Shown one piece after another: positions 26,633-35,585 of a stretch of 64,000 nucleotides of DNA (positions within the stretch are counted from its first letter, which is position 1; the number at the start of each line of letters is the position of its first letter). The notes below the pieces were generated by a model. It had not been told where the DNA came from. It saw only the letters and a list, made by a program, of their open reading frames with translations, and made no database searches. Position numbers and translations under genes: made by a program. Origin of the DNA: Thermaurantimonas aggregans (GTDB taxonomy: Bacteria; Bacteroidota; Bacteroidia; Flavobacteriales; Schleiferiaceae); contig NZ_BHZE01000001.1 of NCBI RefSeq assembly GCF_003851885.1, positions 1 through 64,000 of the forward strand, in the 5' to 3' direction.

Positions 26633-29600
26633 ATGAAGAGCGTTATACGTGTGTTGATTGTCAGCCTGCTGATGCATCCCATGTGTTCAGATGCACAGTT
26701 TTACTACGGGCTGCTGCAGCAGTACGGGCGCAACCGCGTGCAGTACAATCAGTTTGATTGGGGCTTTTACCGCTTCGACCGAGTGGACATTTATACCTAT
26801 GCTGATAATGATAATCTGCCCCACGCTGTAGCTACGATGGCACATATGCACCTGCGCGAGCTCGAAGCCGCACTCGACGTAGCCTTTGACGACCGCTTTC
26901 AGATCCTACTCTTCAATACCTTAGGCGATAAAAAGCAATCTAACAACAACCTCGATATCAACCAGCCCGACAACGACACCCGCCTTACCCGCTATAATGA
27001 TCGCACTTCCATCCTGCTCTACTTCGACGGCAATCTGCAAAACCTCGAACGCGACCTGAGAGCCGGCATTGCCGATGTGCTCATCCGATATCAAATCTAC
27101 GGAGACCTTTCGGCGGGTGGACTCGACCTTTACCGTGCGCAGTTTCCCGATTGGTTCCTGCAAGGTTTAGTGTCCTGGTTTGCCTATGGCGACGACCCAC
27201 AGTACACTTGGGAGATTCTACAGCTCCACTCAGAACGAGCTTTCCGGCGTATCAATTCGCTCGAACCTGAAATGGCGAGGCTTGCAGGTCATGGCATTTG
27301 GTCGTATATCGTACTCACATATGGAAAGAATGTGATTAAAAACATACTATTCACCAGCATTGTACACAAAAACCTAGACTTCGGCATCGAATATGTCCTC
27401 GGCATCTCAACCAAAGAACTCATTCGTCGCTGGAACGAATACAGCTCCCAACTCTACAAAGAGCTTGGGGAACTCCAGCGTTCGAGCTCCGATATGCCTT
27501 TGATCAGATTTCGAAAAGGTGAAGTCATCACAGGCATCTCTTTTGGCCATCAGCAGCAAAAGTTGGCCATAGCCACCAGCCGAAACGGAAAAAAGCGCGT
27601 TTATCTTGTTGACATTGAACGTGGAAAGAAAAAGCGTATCTTCCGCTCCGGCTCTCTCTCTTACAAAGCACAGGATCTCCAGGTGCCCCTCATTGCCTGG
27701 AATCCCGTCCTTCCTATCCTGTTGCTCATCGACGAAAAAGCCGGTTTTATCCAACTGCACTTTTACGATTTCGACGAAAAAAAATGGACCGTAAAACCCC
27801 TCTATGGAGTCAATAAGGTCTATTCTGCCACTTACAGTCCCGATGGAGAGAAGCTGCTCCTCAGCGCCATGAAAGAGGGTAAAAGCGACGTAATCGAATA
27901 CACCATTCGCAATACGAATTTGAAAAAAATAACCTCCGACATTCATGCCGACCTCTGGCCAGCGTACATTTCCGATAGCCGATGGATTGCCGTAGCCACC
28001 ACCCGCCGAACCAACGACCTGGACAACAAACTCAAATGGACTCCCACCCGTAACCCCTTGAACATCCAATACATCGACCTTCAGCAAAAAGACCGACCTG
28101 AACTAATCCTTCAGTCAACAGGCCAACACATTCGGCCTCTGAAAGCCGGAGATGGCCGCATGCTCTTTGCCGAGCACACTTCCGACCTTTACACCCACCT
28201 CTATCGCGCAGTACTCGACAGCACCATCAGCCATGTGGACACCGCTATACACTACCGCTACTTCTTTCGCAATCAGCGCATCGCTACCCTCGCCGGAATT
28301 GTTCAAACCTACACCCTTGGTGCCGATACAGGAGACTTTTATTACATACTCCGGCGAAAAAACAGGGCCTACATCCTTCGACGTTCACTAGCTGAACACC
28401 CACCCACTCCTCTGCCCAAAAAACCATCTACCAGTCCAGAAAACAAAGAACCAGAACGCACCTATCAATTCATTGACGCACCTCAAGGCCGGCATCCCGA
28501 CAACGAAATCAACATCAACGATTACCAATTTGACTCCCGTTTGCTCGAGCGTTACCGATATGCCCCACGCCCTTCGGCGCAACAGCCGCCCGCTCAGGCA
28601 CTTCCTAATGTGCCCTCTATCCTCGGCCGAATGCATGCTACTCGCTCCATCCCTGAGCTAGAAGAAGTTAAACTCCCACCCCGACGCCCATACTTGGTCA
28701 GCTTCTACCGCGAAAATGTCACCTTCAGCCTCGACAATGCCTTTCTCGTGCCCCAGTATCAGCCCTTCACCGGAAGGCCGCAGCCTTTCCTGCTCAATCC
28801 GCAATTCAACGGCATGTTTAAGGTCGGAATGGCTGATGTACTTCGCGATTACCGATTGCTTGCCGGCATCCGCACCGAGCTCAATCCCTTGGCAGGCCGC
28901 TCTCTGGCCCCCAATCACGAAATCGTCCTCTGGCTGGCCAATCACAAGAAGCGCTGGAAGCACGAATACACCTTCTACCGACGCAGTGCTATACAGACTG
29001 GCGGTCAACCCTTGTGGGTGCGCTTTCTCACCCACGAAGCCCAGTATAAAGCCATTTTTCCACTCGACGAGGTTCGCTCACTGCATCTTCATCCCTCCTA
29101 CCGGCTAGATTCCCGCATCACCCTTGCACGCGATGCCGTGTCGCTCCAGCAGCCCACACTCTATCAGCACTTCGGCATACTGCGCGCCAGCTACGTGCAC
29201 GACGAGGCTCTATCAACAGGTGTTAACCTTTGGCGTGGTTTCCGCTGGAAGGTCTTTACCGAGTACTACCGCGACCTCTTCCATCCCCGCTCAGGCATGC
29301 ACACTGCCGGCATCGATGCCCGCCACTACCTGCCGGTTTGGCGTTCGTCTATTTGGGCCAACAGGTTTGCCGTCGGCACATCCTTCGGCCCAGAGCGACT
29401 GATTCATTTCCTTGGCGGGGTTGACAATACCTTCGTACCCCGCTTCGACGAAGGCACACCCATCGCCCAGTCGCAGAACTACATCTTCCAAACCCTCGTC
29501 ACCAACATGCGCGGTTTCTTCCAAAACGCCCGCAATGGCAACAGCTTCGCTCTCCTCAACTCCGAGTTGCGCCTGCCCATCTTCCGCATGCTCCTCAACC

Positions 29601-29899
29601 GCCCCATACGAAACTCCTTCGTCAGCAGCATGCAGATCGTTCTCTTCAGCGATGTAGGCACCGCCTGGAATGGCCTCTCACCCCTCAGCCCCGAAAACGC
29701 CATCAACCAAAAAATCATCGACAAGGGCAACCTCCGCATCATCATCGATAGTCGCAAGGATCCCCTCATCGGTAGTTTTGGCGCGGGCCTTCGCATGCTG
29801 CTCTTTGGCCACATGGTGCGCATCGACTGGGCACGCGGCATCGAAGATTATCGCATTCTCCCCCGCCATTTCCACTTCTCGCTCGGCTTTGATTTTTGA
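26633..29899 (+). CDS. three-module outer-membrane protein: peptidase-MA-like, TolB-like propeller, BamA-like barrel
   Basis: This is a 1088-residue exported protein. After a signal peptide (about 1-21), residues about 25-290 resemble gluzincin-like (peptidase MA) domains (FPDWFLQGLVSWFAYGD), but no HExxH is seen, so it may be inactive. Residues about 300-560 hold PD40/TolB-type propeller repeats (ATYSPDGEKLLLSA, LWPAYISDSRWIAVAT). A Pro-rich linker (about 600-680) leads to a C-terminal beta-barrel of the surface-antigen/Omp85 kind, ending MVRIDWARGIEDYRILP and FHFSLGFDF with a terminal Phe typical of barrel insertion. It probably sits in the outer membrane with its propeller in the periplasm. 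The role is unknown. Coding DNA is unusually C-rich. Confidence 0.82.
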   Translation: MKSVIRVLIVSLLMHPMCSDAQFYYGLLQQYGRNRVQYNQFDWGFYRFDRVDIYTYADNDNLPHAVATMAHMHLRELEAALDVAFDDRFQILLFNTLGDKKQSNNNLDINQPDNDTRLTRYNDRTSILLYFDGNLQNLERDLRAGIADVLIRYQIYGDLSAGGLDLYRAQFPDWFLQGLVSWFAYGDDPQYTWEILQLHSERAFRRINSLEPEMARLAGHGIWSYIVLTYGKNVIKNILFTSIVHKNLDFGIEYVLGISTKELIRRWNEYSSQLYKELGELQRSSSDMPLIRFRKGEVITGISFGHQQQKLAIATSRNGKKRVYLVDIERGKKKRIFRSGSLSYKAQDLQVPLIAWNPVLPILLLIDEKAGFIQLHFYDFDEKKWTVKPLYGVNKVYSATYSPDGEKLLLSAMKEGKSDVIEYTIRNTNLKKITSDIHADLWPAYISDSRWIAVATTRRTNDLDNKLKWTPTRNPLNIQYIDLQQKDRPELILQSTGQHIRPLKAGDGRMLFAEHTSDLYTHLYRAVLDSTISHVDTAIHYRYFFRNQRIATLAGIVQTYTLGADTGDFYYILRRKNRAYILRRSLAEHPPTPLPKKPSTSPENKEPERTYQFIDAPQGRHPDNEININDYQFDSRLLERYRYAPRPSAQQPPAQALPNVPSILGRMHATRSIPELEEVKLPPRRPYLVSFYRENVTFSLDNAFLVPQYQPFTGRPQPFLLNPQFNGMFKVGMADVLRDYRLLAGIRTELNPLAGRSLAPNHEIVLWLANHKKRWKHEYTFYRRSAIQTGGQPLWVRFLTHEAQYKAIFPLDEVRSLHLHPSYRLDSRITLARDAVSLQQPTLYQHFGILRASYVHDEALSTGVNLWRGFRWKVFTEYYRDLFHPRSGMHTAGIDARHYLPVWRSSIWANRFAVGTSFGPERLIHFLGGVDNTFVPRFDEGTPIAQSQNYIFQTLVTNMRGFFQNARNGNSFALLNSELRLPIFRMLLNRPIRNSFVSSMQIVLFSDVGTAWNGLSPLSPENAINQKIIDKGNLRIIIDSRKDPLIGSFGAGLRMLLFGHMVRIDWARGIEDYRILPRHFHFSLGFDF

Positions 29900-29925
29900 T
29901 GCCTTCTTTTTCTATTTTTTGTTTT

Positions 29926-30037
29926 GGGCGTGCCCCCGGCGAAAGCACTCTTAGCGCTTTCGCCGGGGGCGGGATTATCCAGACAAATCAGCTTTTGCTG
30001 ATGGCGTCTGTGACTATCTGCTTCTATCCCTCACGCG
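29926..30037. repeat. GGGCGTGCCC...TCACGCG element, copy 1
   Basis: It begins GGGCGTGCCCC 27 nt after the stop at 29899 and ends TCACGCG. Inside is a perfect 15-bp stem: GCCCCCGGCGAAAGC (29932-29946) with GCTTTCGCCGGGGGC (29956-29970). Both the start motif and the end motif recur in copy 2 at 53902-54030. The ends are short inverted repeats (GCGTG/CACGC). Confidence 0.75.
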
Positions 30038-30038
30038 G

Positions 30039-30060
30039 AAGCGGCCTTCAGCCGCTTTTT
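30039..30060 (+). terminator. terminator-like hairpin
   Basis: AAGCGGC (30039-30045), loop CTTCA and GCCGCTT (30051-30057) are followed by T residues to 30060. It could end the transcript of the 26633 gene, although it lies 140 nt after its stop. Confidence 0.5.
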
Positions 30061-30120
30061 AATATTTCAACTAAAAAATCCTTTTTCCACACCCACCTAC
30101 GAGTTCTACTGGAGACACTA

Positions 30121-30179
30121 TCCCCCCTCTTTGTTGCCGAAGGCAACAGGGCGGGGCTAGGGATGAATAGAACAAATAA
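30121..30179 (+). repeat. dispersed repeat copy B (nested hairpin)
   Basis: It starts TCCCCCCTCTTTGTTGCCG, identical to copy A at 497, and ends GGATGAATAGAAC. The inner stem GTTGCC/GGCAAC has loop GAA; the outer stem is CCCC/GGGG. Identity with copy A is about 80% by eye over 60 nt. Confidence 0.75.
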
Positions 30180-30302
30180 GCAGAGGGGTGGTAACTCTTT
30201 TGGGTTAAAAGGAAAGGGTTAAGGCAAAAGGGATTTGAACACCAACTTCAACTAAAATCAAAACTTTTTTTGCGTTCTTTTGAGCGTTCTGCGGGAAAAC
30301 AA

Positions 30303-30360
30303 CTCCCCTCTTTAATTCCAATGGATTTAGAGAGGGGGAAGGAGGGTGAGTAAAAAATTC
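30303..30360 (+). repeat. dispersed repeat copy C (hairpin)
   Basis: CCCCTCT (30305-30311) pairs with AGAGGGG (30331-30337) around an inner TCC/GGA stem. The tail GGAGGGTGAGTAAAAAA matches the copy F tail. It lies just before the convergent glycosyltransferase end. Confidence 0.65.
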
Positions 30361-30424
30361 GAATGCACTTGTCTGTAATTATTCAAAGAATGGAAATAAA
30401 AACAATAAACAGCGATTTAGTAAA

Positions 30425-31555
30425 TTATATTTTTTTTAATAATTCCCTCTTAATTACCTCCAATCGCATCGTCCATGTATTTTCCATGGCTTCTAAAAGA
30501 GGAGCTTTTTGCTCATAATTTTTTTCTAACAACTCATAAATAGCCTCCACAAAACCTTTAACTCCCTCAGCTACCAACACATGTCCCGAAACCTTATCCA
30601 CCAGATCTGTTAAAGGGGTCGTCACTACCGGCTTATTACAAGCCAGATATTCATAGTATTTCGTGGGAAATACGCCGGATGTGCGCTGGTTGATCAAATA
30701 GGGAATTAATCCTACATCAATGCTGTTCAATGCTTTATTCAGCTCAAAATAGCCCAAACGGCCTGTGAAATACACATTTGGATATTTCTTAAGACCACTT
30801 AGTCCTCCTCGGCTAAAATCGCCGATCAAAACAAACAGCACATCAGAGCATTTCTTTATTACACCTTCCATCAGGGCTACATCAACTACAAGGTCGGTAC
30901 CCATGTAACCCACTACCCCTCTGTATCTGGCAGCCTGCAGGGCAATATACTCAAGTCCATCCGCCGGATAAAATCTTCCGACATCTACCCCTTGAGGCAA
31001 GTACACAATATCTGGCCTTATATCGGCATAGTCTTCTATCGTAGTTCGGCTGTCAGCAGTTATTAAATCCGCAGTTTCTACTGCTTTGCATTCAATTGCT
31101 TTAGCTTTGCTCGACAACTGTTCAGATACCTGACGACGTGCAAACAAGTCCAACCATCGAAAACCTCCTTTTCGAAAATAGTGCAACATAAACGCATTGC
31201 AATATCCTGCATACACTACCGATCCTTCGGCTGGGGCAGCTTTTTTTGACAGAATTTTGTAATTCAGCCTGTCTATCGCCTGTATATAATGAAAAGGAAC
31301 GAATATGTGATTTACGAATTCAAAATTCTTTCCAACGGGATTTGTTAAAATTGAAGGAGCTGATTTTCTTTTATTCGACGAGTATTCTTGAATTTTTTCC
31401 AACAATTCTTTAATGCCATAGTTGATTAAACCATAGGGCTGATGCACGTAAGTTTTTTCAAACCACTCTGAAGTTCGAAAGATTAACTCGTGCTGTCGCT
31501 CCCAATTGTGGCTCCAGTGAACTGTTGGAAAAGCAACAAAATTTTTGATTTTCAA
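30425..31555 (-). CDS. glycosyltransferase, family 4-like
   Basis: This 376-residue GT-B glycosyltransferase has the C-terminal donor-binding half typical of group 1 enzymes: YKAARYRG-VGYMGT-like strand near 235, FTGRLGYFELNKALNSIDVG near 270, and SGVFPTKYYEYLACNKPVVTT (EX7E-like) near 310. The N-terminal half has VHWSHNWERQHEL. Donor and acceptor are unknown. It has no signal peptide. It is the last gene of a minus-strand trio with a gamma-carbonic anhydrase and a small exported protein. Confidence 0.85.
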   Translation of the reverse strand: MKIKNFVAFPTVHWSHNWERQHELIFRTSEWFEKTYVHQPYGLINYGIKELLEKIQEYSSNKRKSAPSILTNPVGKNFEFVNHIFVPFHYIQAIDRLNYKILSKKAAPAEGSVVYAGYCNAFMLHYFRKGGFRWLDLFARRQVSEQLSSKAKAIECKAVETADLITADSRTTIEDYADIRPDIVYLPQGVDVGRFYPADGLEYIALQAARYRGVVGYMGTDLVVDVALMEGVIKKCSDVLFVLIGDFSRGGLSGLKKYPNVYFTGRLGYFELNKALNSIDVGLIPYLINQRTSGVFPTKYYEYLACNKPVVTTPLTDLVDKVSGHVLVAEGVKGFVEAIYELLEKNYEQKAPLLEAMENTWTMRLEVIKRELLKKI

Positions 31556-31963
31556 TTAGTTCTTTTTCTTTTTTCGATGAAATACAAACACCTTCATCGG
31601 AAATCCATTTACATCCTGCGAAAATGCCGTTTGTAGCTTCCAGCCTAAATCCGATGCTTTTTCAAGCACTTCAGCTGATGAGGGAATTACCGGGGATCGC
31701 AAAATGGCGGCTTCTCTCAGATTTTCAGGAGTGGCATACACTTCCACGATTAACCCCATGTTGCGCATGTCTTGCAATTTGCGATCTACCTCGGTCGTCA
31801 TCGGACGGAGTTGTCCGGCTGACTGAAGTACATCCGACTGCGCCGGTTCATAAACCGAAACGATAAGATATTCGAGCTTAAGCGACTTGTGCTGAGCATG
31901 AGTTTTATGTCCAGCAATCAAAAAGACTACAAATGCAATAAAACTAAAAACTTTATTTTTCAT
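31556..31963 (-). CDS. small exported protein of unknown function
   Basis: This 135-residue protein has a signal peptide ending near HKTHAQ (residue 24). The mature part begins with a hydrophobic strand (LKLEYLIVSVYE), has a helical middle, and ends in a basic tail (FHRKKKKN). No family was recognised. It is adjacent (no gap) to the glycosyltransferase and overlaps the carbonic anhydrase 3' end by 11 nt, so the three genes are one operon. Confidence 0.75.
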   Translation of the reverse strand: MKNKVFSFIAFVVFLIAGHKTHAQHKSLKLEYLIVSVYEPAQSDVLQSAGQLRPMTTEVDRKLQDMRNMGLIVEVYATPENLREAAILRSPVIPSSAEVLEKASDLGWKLQTAFSQDVNGFPMKVFVFHRKKKKN

Positions 31964-32474
31964 TTTTAAACCATGAACTGTACATAACGTAATTGTTTGC
32001 TATTCGCATTACCTCGCCTTCGAAAAGATCCTGATCCAGCTCTTTGACTTTTCGTGCAGGTACACCGGCAAATATACTTCCGGAAGGCACGCGTGTGCCT
32101 TCGAGTACTACAGCCCCTGCGGCTATTATGCAATTGCTTTCAATCACACATCCATCCATTACTATAGCGCCCATGCCTATGAGCACATTGTCGTGTATTG
32201 TACATCCGTGTACAATGGCATTGTGACCTATAGAAACGTTGTTGCCTATGTTGGTTGGAGCTCTTTGATATGTACAGTGTATAGTAGCGTTATCTTGTAC
32301 ATTCACCTTGTTGCCCATTCGTATGTAGTGCACATCGCCCCGCACCACAGCATTAAACCATATACTGCAATCATCGCCCATCACCACATCGCCTACCACC
32401 ACTGCCGTATCGGCCAAAAAGCAATTTTGCCCAAAAACCGGAGCTTTTCCACGTATTACTTTTATTATAGCCAT
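31953..32474 (-). CDS. gamma-carbonic anhydrase family protein
   Basis: This 173-residue left-handed beta-helix protein has hexapeptide repeats throughout (NVQDNATIHC, NVSIGHNAIVHGC, NVLIGMGAIVMDGCVI, NCIIAAGAVVLEGTRV). Three His residues at the expected metal sites (IHC, GHN, VHG) fit a zinc or iron carbonic anhydrase of the YrdA/CaiE-like group. Catalytic activity is not certain in this group. It is read from the divergent promoter at 32498-32505. Confidence 0.9.
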   Translation of the reverse strand: MAIIKVIRGKAPVFGQNCFLADTAVVVGDVVMGDDCSIWFNAVVRGDVHYIRMGNKVNVQDNATIHCTYQRAPTNIGNNVSIGHNAIVHGCTIHDNVLIGMGAIVMDGCVIESNCIIAAGAVVLEGTRVPSGSIFAGVPARKVKELDQDLFEGEVMRIANNYVMYSSWFKNEK

Positions 32475-32497
32475 AACGATTTACAAAAATCTGAACA

Positions 32498-32505
32498 CAA
32501 AGGTA
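32498..32505 (-). promoter_or_regulatory. -7 promoter element for the gamma-CA operon
   Basis: On the minus strand this reads TACCTTTG, an exact TAnnTTTG match, 23 nt upstream of the ATG at 32474. It is divergent from the nfu promoter. Confidence 0.6.
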
Positions 32506-32536
32506 ACAGGATGGTTTGTTGAGAGAGAGGTAAAAG

Positions 32537-32544
32537 TACTTTTG
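32537..32544 (+). promoter_or_regulatory. -7 promoter element for nfu
   Basis: TACTTTTG matches TAnnTTTG exactly, 18 nt before the ATG at 32563. A TTG at 32548 lies too close to be the start. Confidence 0.6.
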
Positions 32545-32562
32545 TGATTGAATACTGCACTT

Positions 32563-33195
32563 ATGGAAACAAAAAAAATACCCATTAGCATATATGCCGA
32601 ATCCACTCCCAACCCTTCTGTCATGAAGTTTGTGGCCAATAGAATGTTGGTAGAAGAAGGCGCATATGAATTTAAAAACATCGAAGAAGCGCGCATATCA
32701 CCCTTGGCTACTAAGTTGTTTCACTTTCCTTTTGTAAAAGAAGTGTTTATTACGGCTAATTTTATAGCTATAGCCAAATACAACATCACCGAGTGGAACG
32801 ATGTGGCATTAGAAGTGCGCGAGTTCATTTCATCATATCTGCAAGAAGGCAATCCCATAGTAACAGCGCCGGCACCAGCTGCTGCTGTCGAAGACGAAAC
32901 TTGCAGTACACAACCCGAAACCACTTTTGACATTCAGCTTCCTAATCCTGATAAATTAGGAGAGATAGAGCGAAGAATCGTAGAAATACTCGATGAATAC
33001 GTAAAACCTGCCGTCGAACAAGACGGAGGCAACATCGCCTTCGTAGGTTACGATGAAGGCGTTGTAAAAGTGCTTTTGCGCGGTGCCTGCTCGGGTTGCC
33101 CATCCTCTACCCTCACACTTAAGAACGGAATACTTACCTTGCTCCAGCGCATGCTGCCCACTCTGGTCAAAGACGTTGAGGCCATAAATGGGTAA
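32563..33195 (+). CDS. Nfu/NifU-like Fe-S cluster scaffold
   Basis: This 210-residue protein has an N-terminal Nfu_N domain (about 5-90, with AESTPNPSVMKFVAN) and a C-terminal NifU domain (about 130-210) whose CSGC motif binds a cluster between two subunits. It delivers Fe-S clusters to client proteins in the cytosol. The linker (about 95-130) is Ala/Pro/Glu-rich. LipB lies downstream on the same strand; lipoyl synthase, which needs Fe-S clusters, is not in the window. Confidence 0.92.
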   Translation: METKKIPISIYAESTPNPSVMKFVANRMLVEEGAYEFKNIEEARISPLATKLFHFPFVKEVFITANFIAIAKYNITEWNDVALEVREFISSYLQEGNPIVTAPAPAAAVEDETCSTQPETTFDIQLPNPDKLGEIERRIVEILDEYVKPAVEQDGGNIAFVGYDEGVVKVLLRGACSGCPSSTLTLKNGILTLLQRMLPTLVKDVEAING

Positions 33196-33303
33196 AGGAA
33201 GAACCTTAAAATAAGTTGATTTATTCTAGAATTTTTTGCATCAAAACGTTGGATATATCGACGTAATCTAATTTAGCCGCCAACGAAAACAATTCTTTTA
33301 CCC

Positions 33304-34293
33304 ATGATGCTCTCTCTTATCGAAAATTTTCCAGGGCACATTGTCGATGCACTTACTACAGCAAAAAACAGCTCATTTAAAAAACCTCAAAACGAAATCC
33401 GAAACGTAATCATAACAGGATTGGGAGGTAGTGGCATAGGCGCATCTATGGTGCAAGACCTCTTAGCAGCACATACCGAAGTGCCTATCGTAGTAAACAA
33501 AGACTACCACCTGCCGGCCTTTGCCGGTGAAAATACTCTTGTAATTGCCTGCAGCTACAGTGGCGATACCGAAGAAACCATCAGTGCCTTACAGCAGGCA
33601 GAAGATTGCAGTTGCGAAATAGCCATTATTACCTCAGGTGGACAGCTGCTCGAAAGAGCTCAAAAAAAGGGCTACAACCACTTAGTGATGCCTGCCGGCA
33701 ACCCACCGCGCTCTATGTTGGGCTACAGCTTAGTCTTTCAGCTCTACATGCTGGCCAATTATGGCATTTCGCGCCTTGCACTTGGCAACGATATTTTGCT
33801 CACCTCTGATTACTTGCGTGAGAATCGTGAAAAAATTCAAACCGACGCTCGATATGTAGCCGTGCGCTTGCACAGAAAAGTCTTTGCCATCTACGCATGT
33901 AGCGGCTTTGGTAGTCTGGCTGAGCGTTTCCGTCAGCAATTGAATGAAAATGCCAAAATGCCCGGCTGGAATGGAACCATCCCCGAAATGAACCACAACG
34001 AACTAGTCGGCTGGCAAGGCGGTGATGCCAATCTCGCAGCTGTATTTATCCATACTCCATTTGACGACAAGAGAAATCAACGCCGGGCCGAAATCAGCGC
34101 GCAAATCATCTCCGACAGCACGCCAACCGTACTACACATTCAAGCCGTTGGTGAAACACCCTTGCGCGCCATGCTGTACCTAATCCATCTAACAGACTGG
34201 ATTTCCTTCTACCTCAGCGAATTAAATGGCGTGGACATCTTGGATATTGAAGTGATTAATCATCTTAAAAAAGAATTAGCCAACTACCGTTGA
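33304..34293 (+). CDS. bifunctional phosphoglucose/phosphomannose isomerase (SIS family)
   Basis: This 329-residue protein has an SIS domain with GLGGSGIGASMVQDLL near 40 and CSYSGDTEETISALQQA near 80, and a PGI/PMI C-terminal domain. MPGWNGTIPEMNHNELVGW near 220 is diagnostic. It interconverts glucose-6-P, mannose-6-P and fructose-6-P, feeding both glycolysis and sugar-nucleotide synthesis. Its end overlaps lipB by 4 nt. Confidence 0.9.
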   Translation: MMLSLIENFPGHIVDALTTAKNSSFKKPQNEIRNVIITGLGGSGIGASMVQDLLAAHTEVPIVVNKDYHLPAFAGENTLVIACSYSGDTEETISALQQAEDCSCEIAIITSGGQLLERAQKKGYNHLVMPAGNPPRSMLGYSLVFQLYMLANYGISRLALGNDILLTSDYLRENREKIQTDARYVAVRLHRKVFAIYACSGFGSLAERFRQQLNENAKMPGWNGTIPEMNHNELVGWQGGDANLAAVFIHTPFDDKRNQRRAEISAQIISDSTPTVLHIQAVGETPLRAMLYLIHLTDWISFYLSELNGVDILDIEVINHLKKELANYR

Positions 34294-35006
34294 ATGAGCT
34301 TTCAAACCATCCTCGTACTGTAAAACTGCTCCGATGGGGCTATCGCGACTACGCTCCCTCCTGGGATGAGCAAGAGATGCTCTTTAAGCGCGTAGAAGAG
34401 GGCAAATTGCTTAGAAGAAATGGCCAAACTGATCAGTATCCTCTCAATTATCTCATTACCGTAGAGCATCCGCCTGTTTATACCTTGGGCAAGAGCGCTA
34501 ATGCAGCCAATCTCATTTACCCAGATCAGTTTTACCTCGAAAGAGGAGCTCAGCTTTTTAAAATCAATCGAGGTGGAGACGTTACCTTTCATGGCCCTGG
34601 CCAACTGGTGGTTTATCCCATTTTCGATCTCGACCAGTTTTTTACAGATATACACAAATATTTGAGGTTTTTAGAGGAAGCCGTTATTCGCACTTTGGCA
34701 GAGTATGGTATCATGGCTGATCGCTCACCCGGCGAAACCGGTGTTTGGATCGATCCCAAAGGGCTACAACCTCGAAAGATTTGCGCAATGGGAGTACGAG
34801 CAGCCCGATGGATTACCATGCACGGCCTCGCCCTCAATGTAAATACTGACTTGAGGTGGTTTGATTACATCATTCCTTGTGGCATTCGCAATAAAGCAGT
34901 AACATCGATCAAAGAAGAACTCAATCGAGAAATTTCCTTGAACGAAGTCGAAGAAAAACTATTACGCCACTTTCAAGAGCTGTTTGATTTTCACTGGCAA
35001 GGATAA
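34290..35006 (+). CDS. lipB: lipoyl(octanoyl) transferase
   Basis: This 238-residue enzyme moves octanoyl groups from ACP to lipoyl domains. RGGDVTFHGPGQLVVYPI, catalytic Lys in RKICAMGVRA and catalytic Cys in FDYIIPCGI are all present. No in-frame ATG fits, so TTG 34290 overlapping the upstream stop is the likely start. It ends 6 nt from the end of the convergent HupE gene. Confidence 0.93.
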   Translation: MNELSNHPRTVKLLRWGYRDYAPSWDEQEMLFKRVEEGKLLRRNGQTDQYPLNYLITVEHPPVYTLGKSANAANLIYPDQFYLERGAQLFKINRGGDVTFHGPGQLVVYPIFDLDQFFTDIHKYLRFLEEAVIRTLAEYGIMADRSPGETGVWIDPKGLQPRKICAMGVRAARWITMHGLALNVNTDLRWFDYIIPCGIRNKAVTSIKEELNREISLNEVEEKLLRHFQELFDFHWQG

Positions 35007-35012
35007 AATCCA

Positions 35013-35585
35013 TCACAACGGACTGTTCTGTATGGCCATCCACAGCGAAAGGGTAAATCCGCCCCCGGACACAAAGATGAGCCAATCTCTGTGCTTGTAG
35101 TTGAGCAAATTTTGTATCAAAAGCGATACACCTAAAATAATAAAAACCACCACCAGTTGTCCCCACTCTATTCCCAAGTTAAAAGGCAAAAGCGCCGACC
35201 AAAAATTGCCTGCAGAATTTGTAAGCATTGAGTAGTAATTTGAAAAACCAAATCCATGAATTAATCCAAAAATCAAGGCAATCCACTTGGTGAATTTTCC
35301 CCCCTTTTTGTCGAGCGAGATAAGATTATTAATTGACGAGAGTAAAATTGTAATAGGAATTAAAAATTCTATCCAATTTTTTGAAGGCACAAAAAGATTT
35401 AAAGCCGAAACAATTAAAGTGATGGAGTGGCCGATAGTAAAAAGCGTAATCGTTATCAAAATGTCGAGCCATTCTTTGGGTTGAAAGCGCACAATGAGCA
35501 CCAACAAAAACAAGATGTGATCAATGGCTGCCAGATCTGTTATATGCGCATATCCAAGCCAGAAATATGTAGAAAACGCTTCCAT
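35013..35585 (-). CDS. HupE/UreJ family membrane protein
   Basis: This 190-residue inner-membrane protein has six hydrophobic segments and the family motifs DHILFLLVL and LFTIGHSITLIVSALN, with HGFGFSNYYSM near 120. Members are linked to nickel, cobalt or other metal handling, but this Bacteroidota subgroup is untested. It is cotranscribed with the DUF6702 gene (1-nt overlap). Confidence 0.87.
   Translation of the reverse strand: MEAFSTYFWLGYAHITDLAAIDHILFLLVLIVRFQPKEWLDILITITLFTIGHSITLIVSALNLFVPSKNWIEFLIPITILLSSINNLISLDKKGGKFTKWIALIFGLIHGFGFSNYYSMLTNSAGNFWSALLPFNLGIEWGQLVVVFIILGVSLLIQNLLNYKHRDWLIFVSGGGFTLSLWMAIQNSPL

Larger units (their letters stand above)
29900..30424. other. repeat-filled intergenic region
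   Basis: No gene is supported. In order it contains the GGGCGTGCCC element (29926-30037) with a 15-bp perfect hairpin, a terminator-like hairpin (30039-30060), and repeat copies B (30121-30179) and C (30303-30360). The gene ends on both sides point into this gap, so it is a 3' region for both. Confidence 0.65.

Noticed and set aside
28658-29035. Minus-strand open frame inside the 26633-29899 gene, with several others there
   Set aside because: The host gene is C-rich and leaves long open antisense frames. None shows a family match or a start signal.
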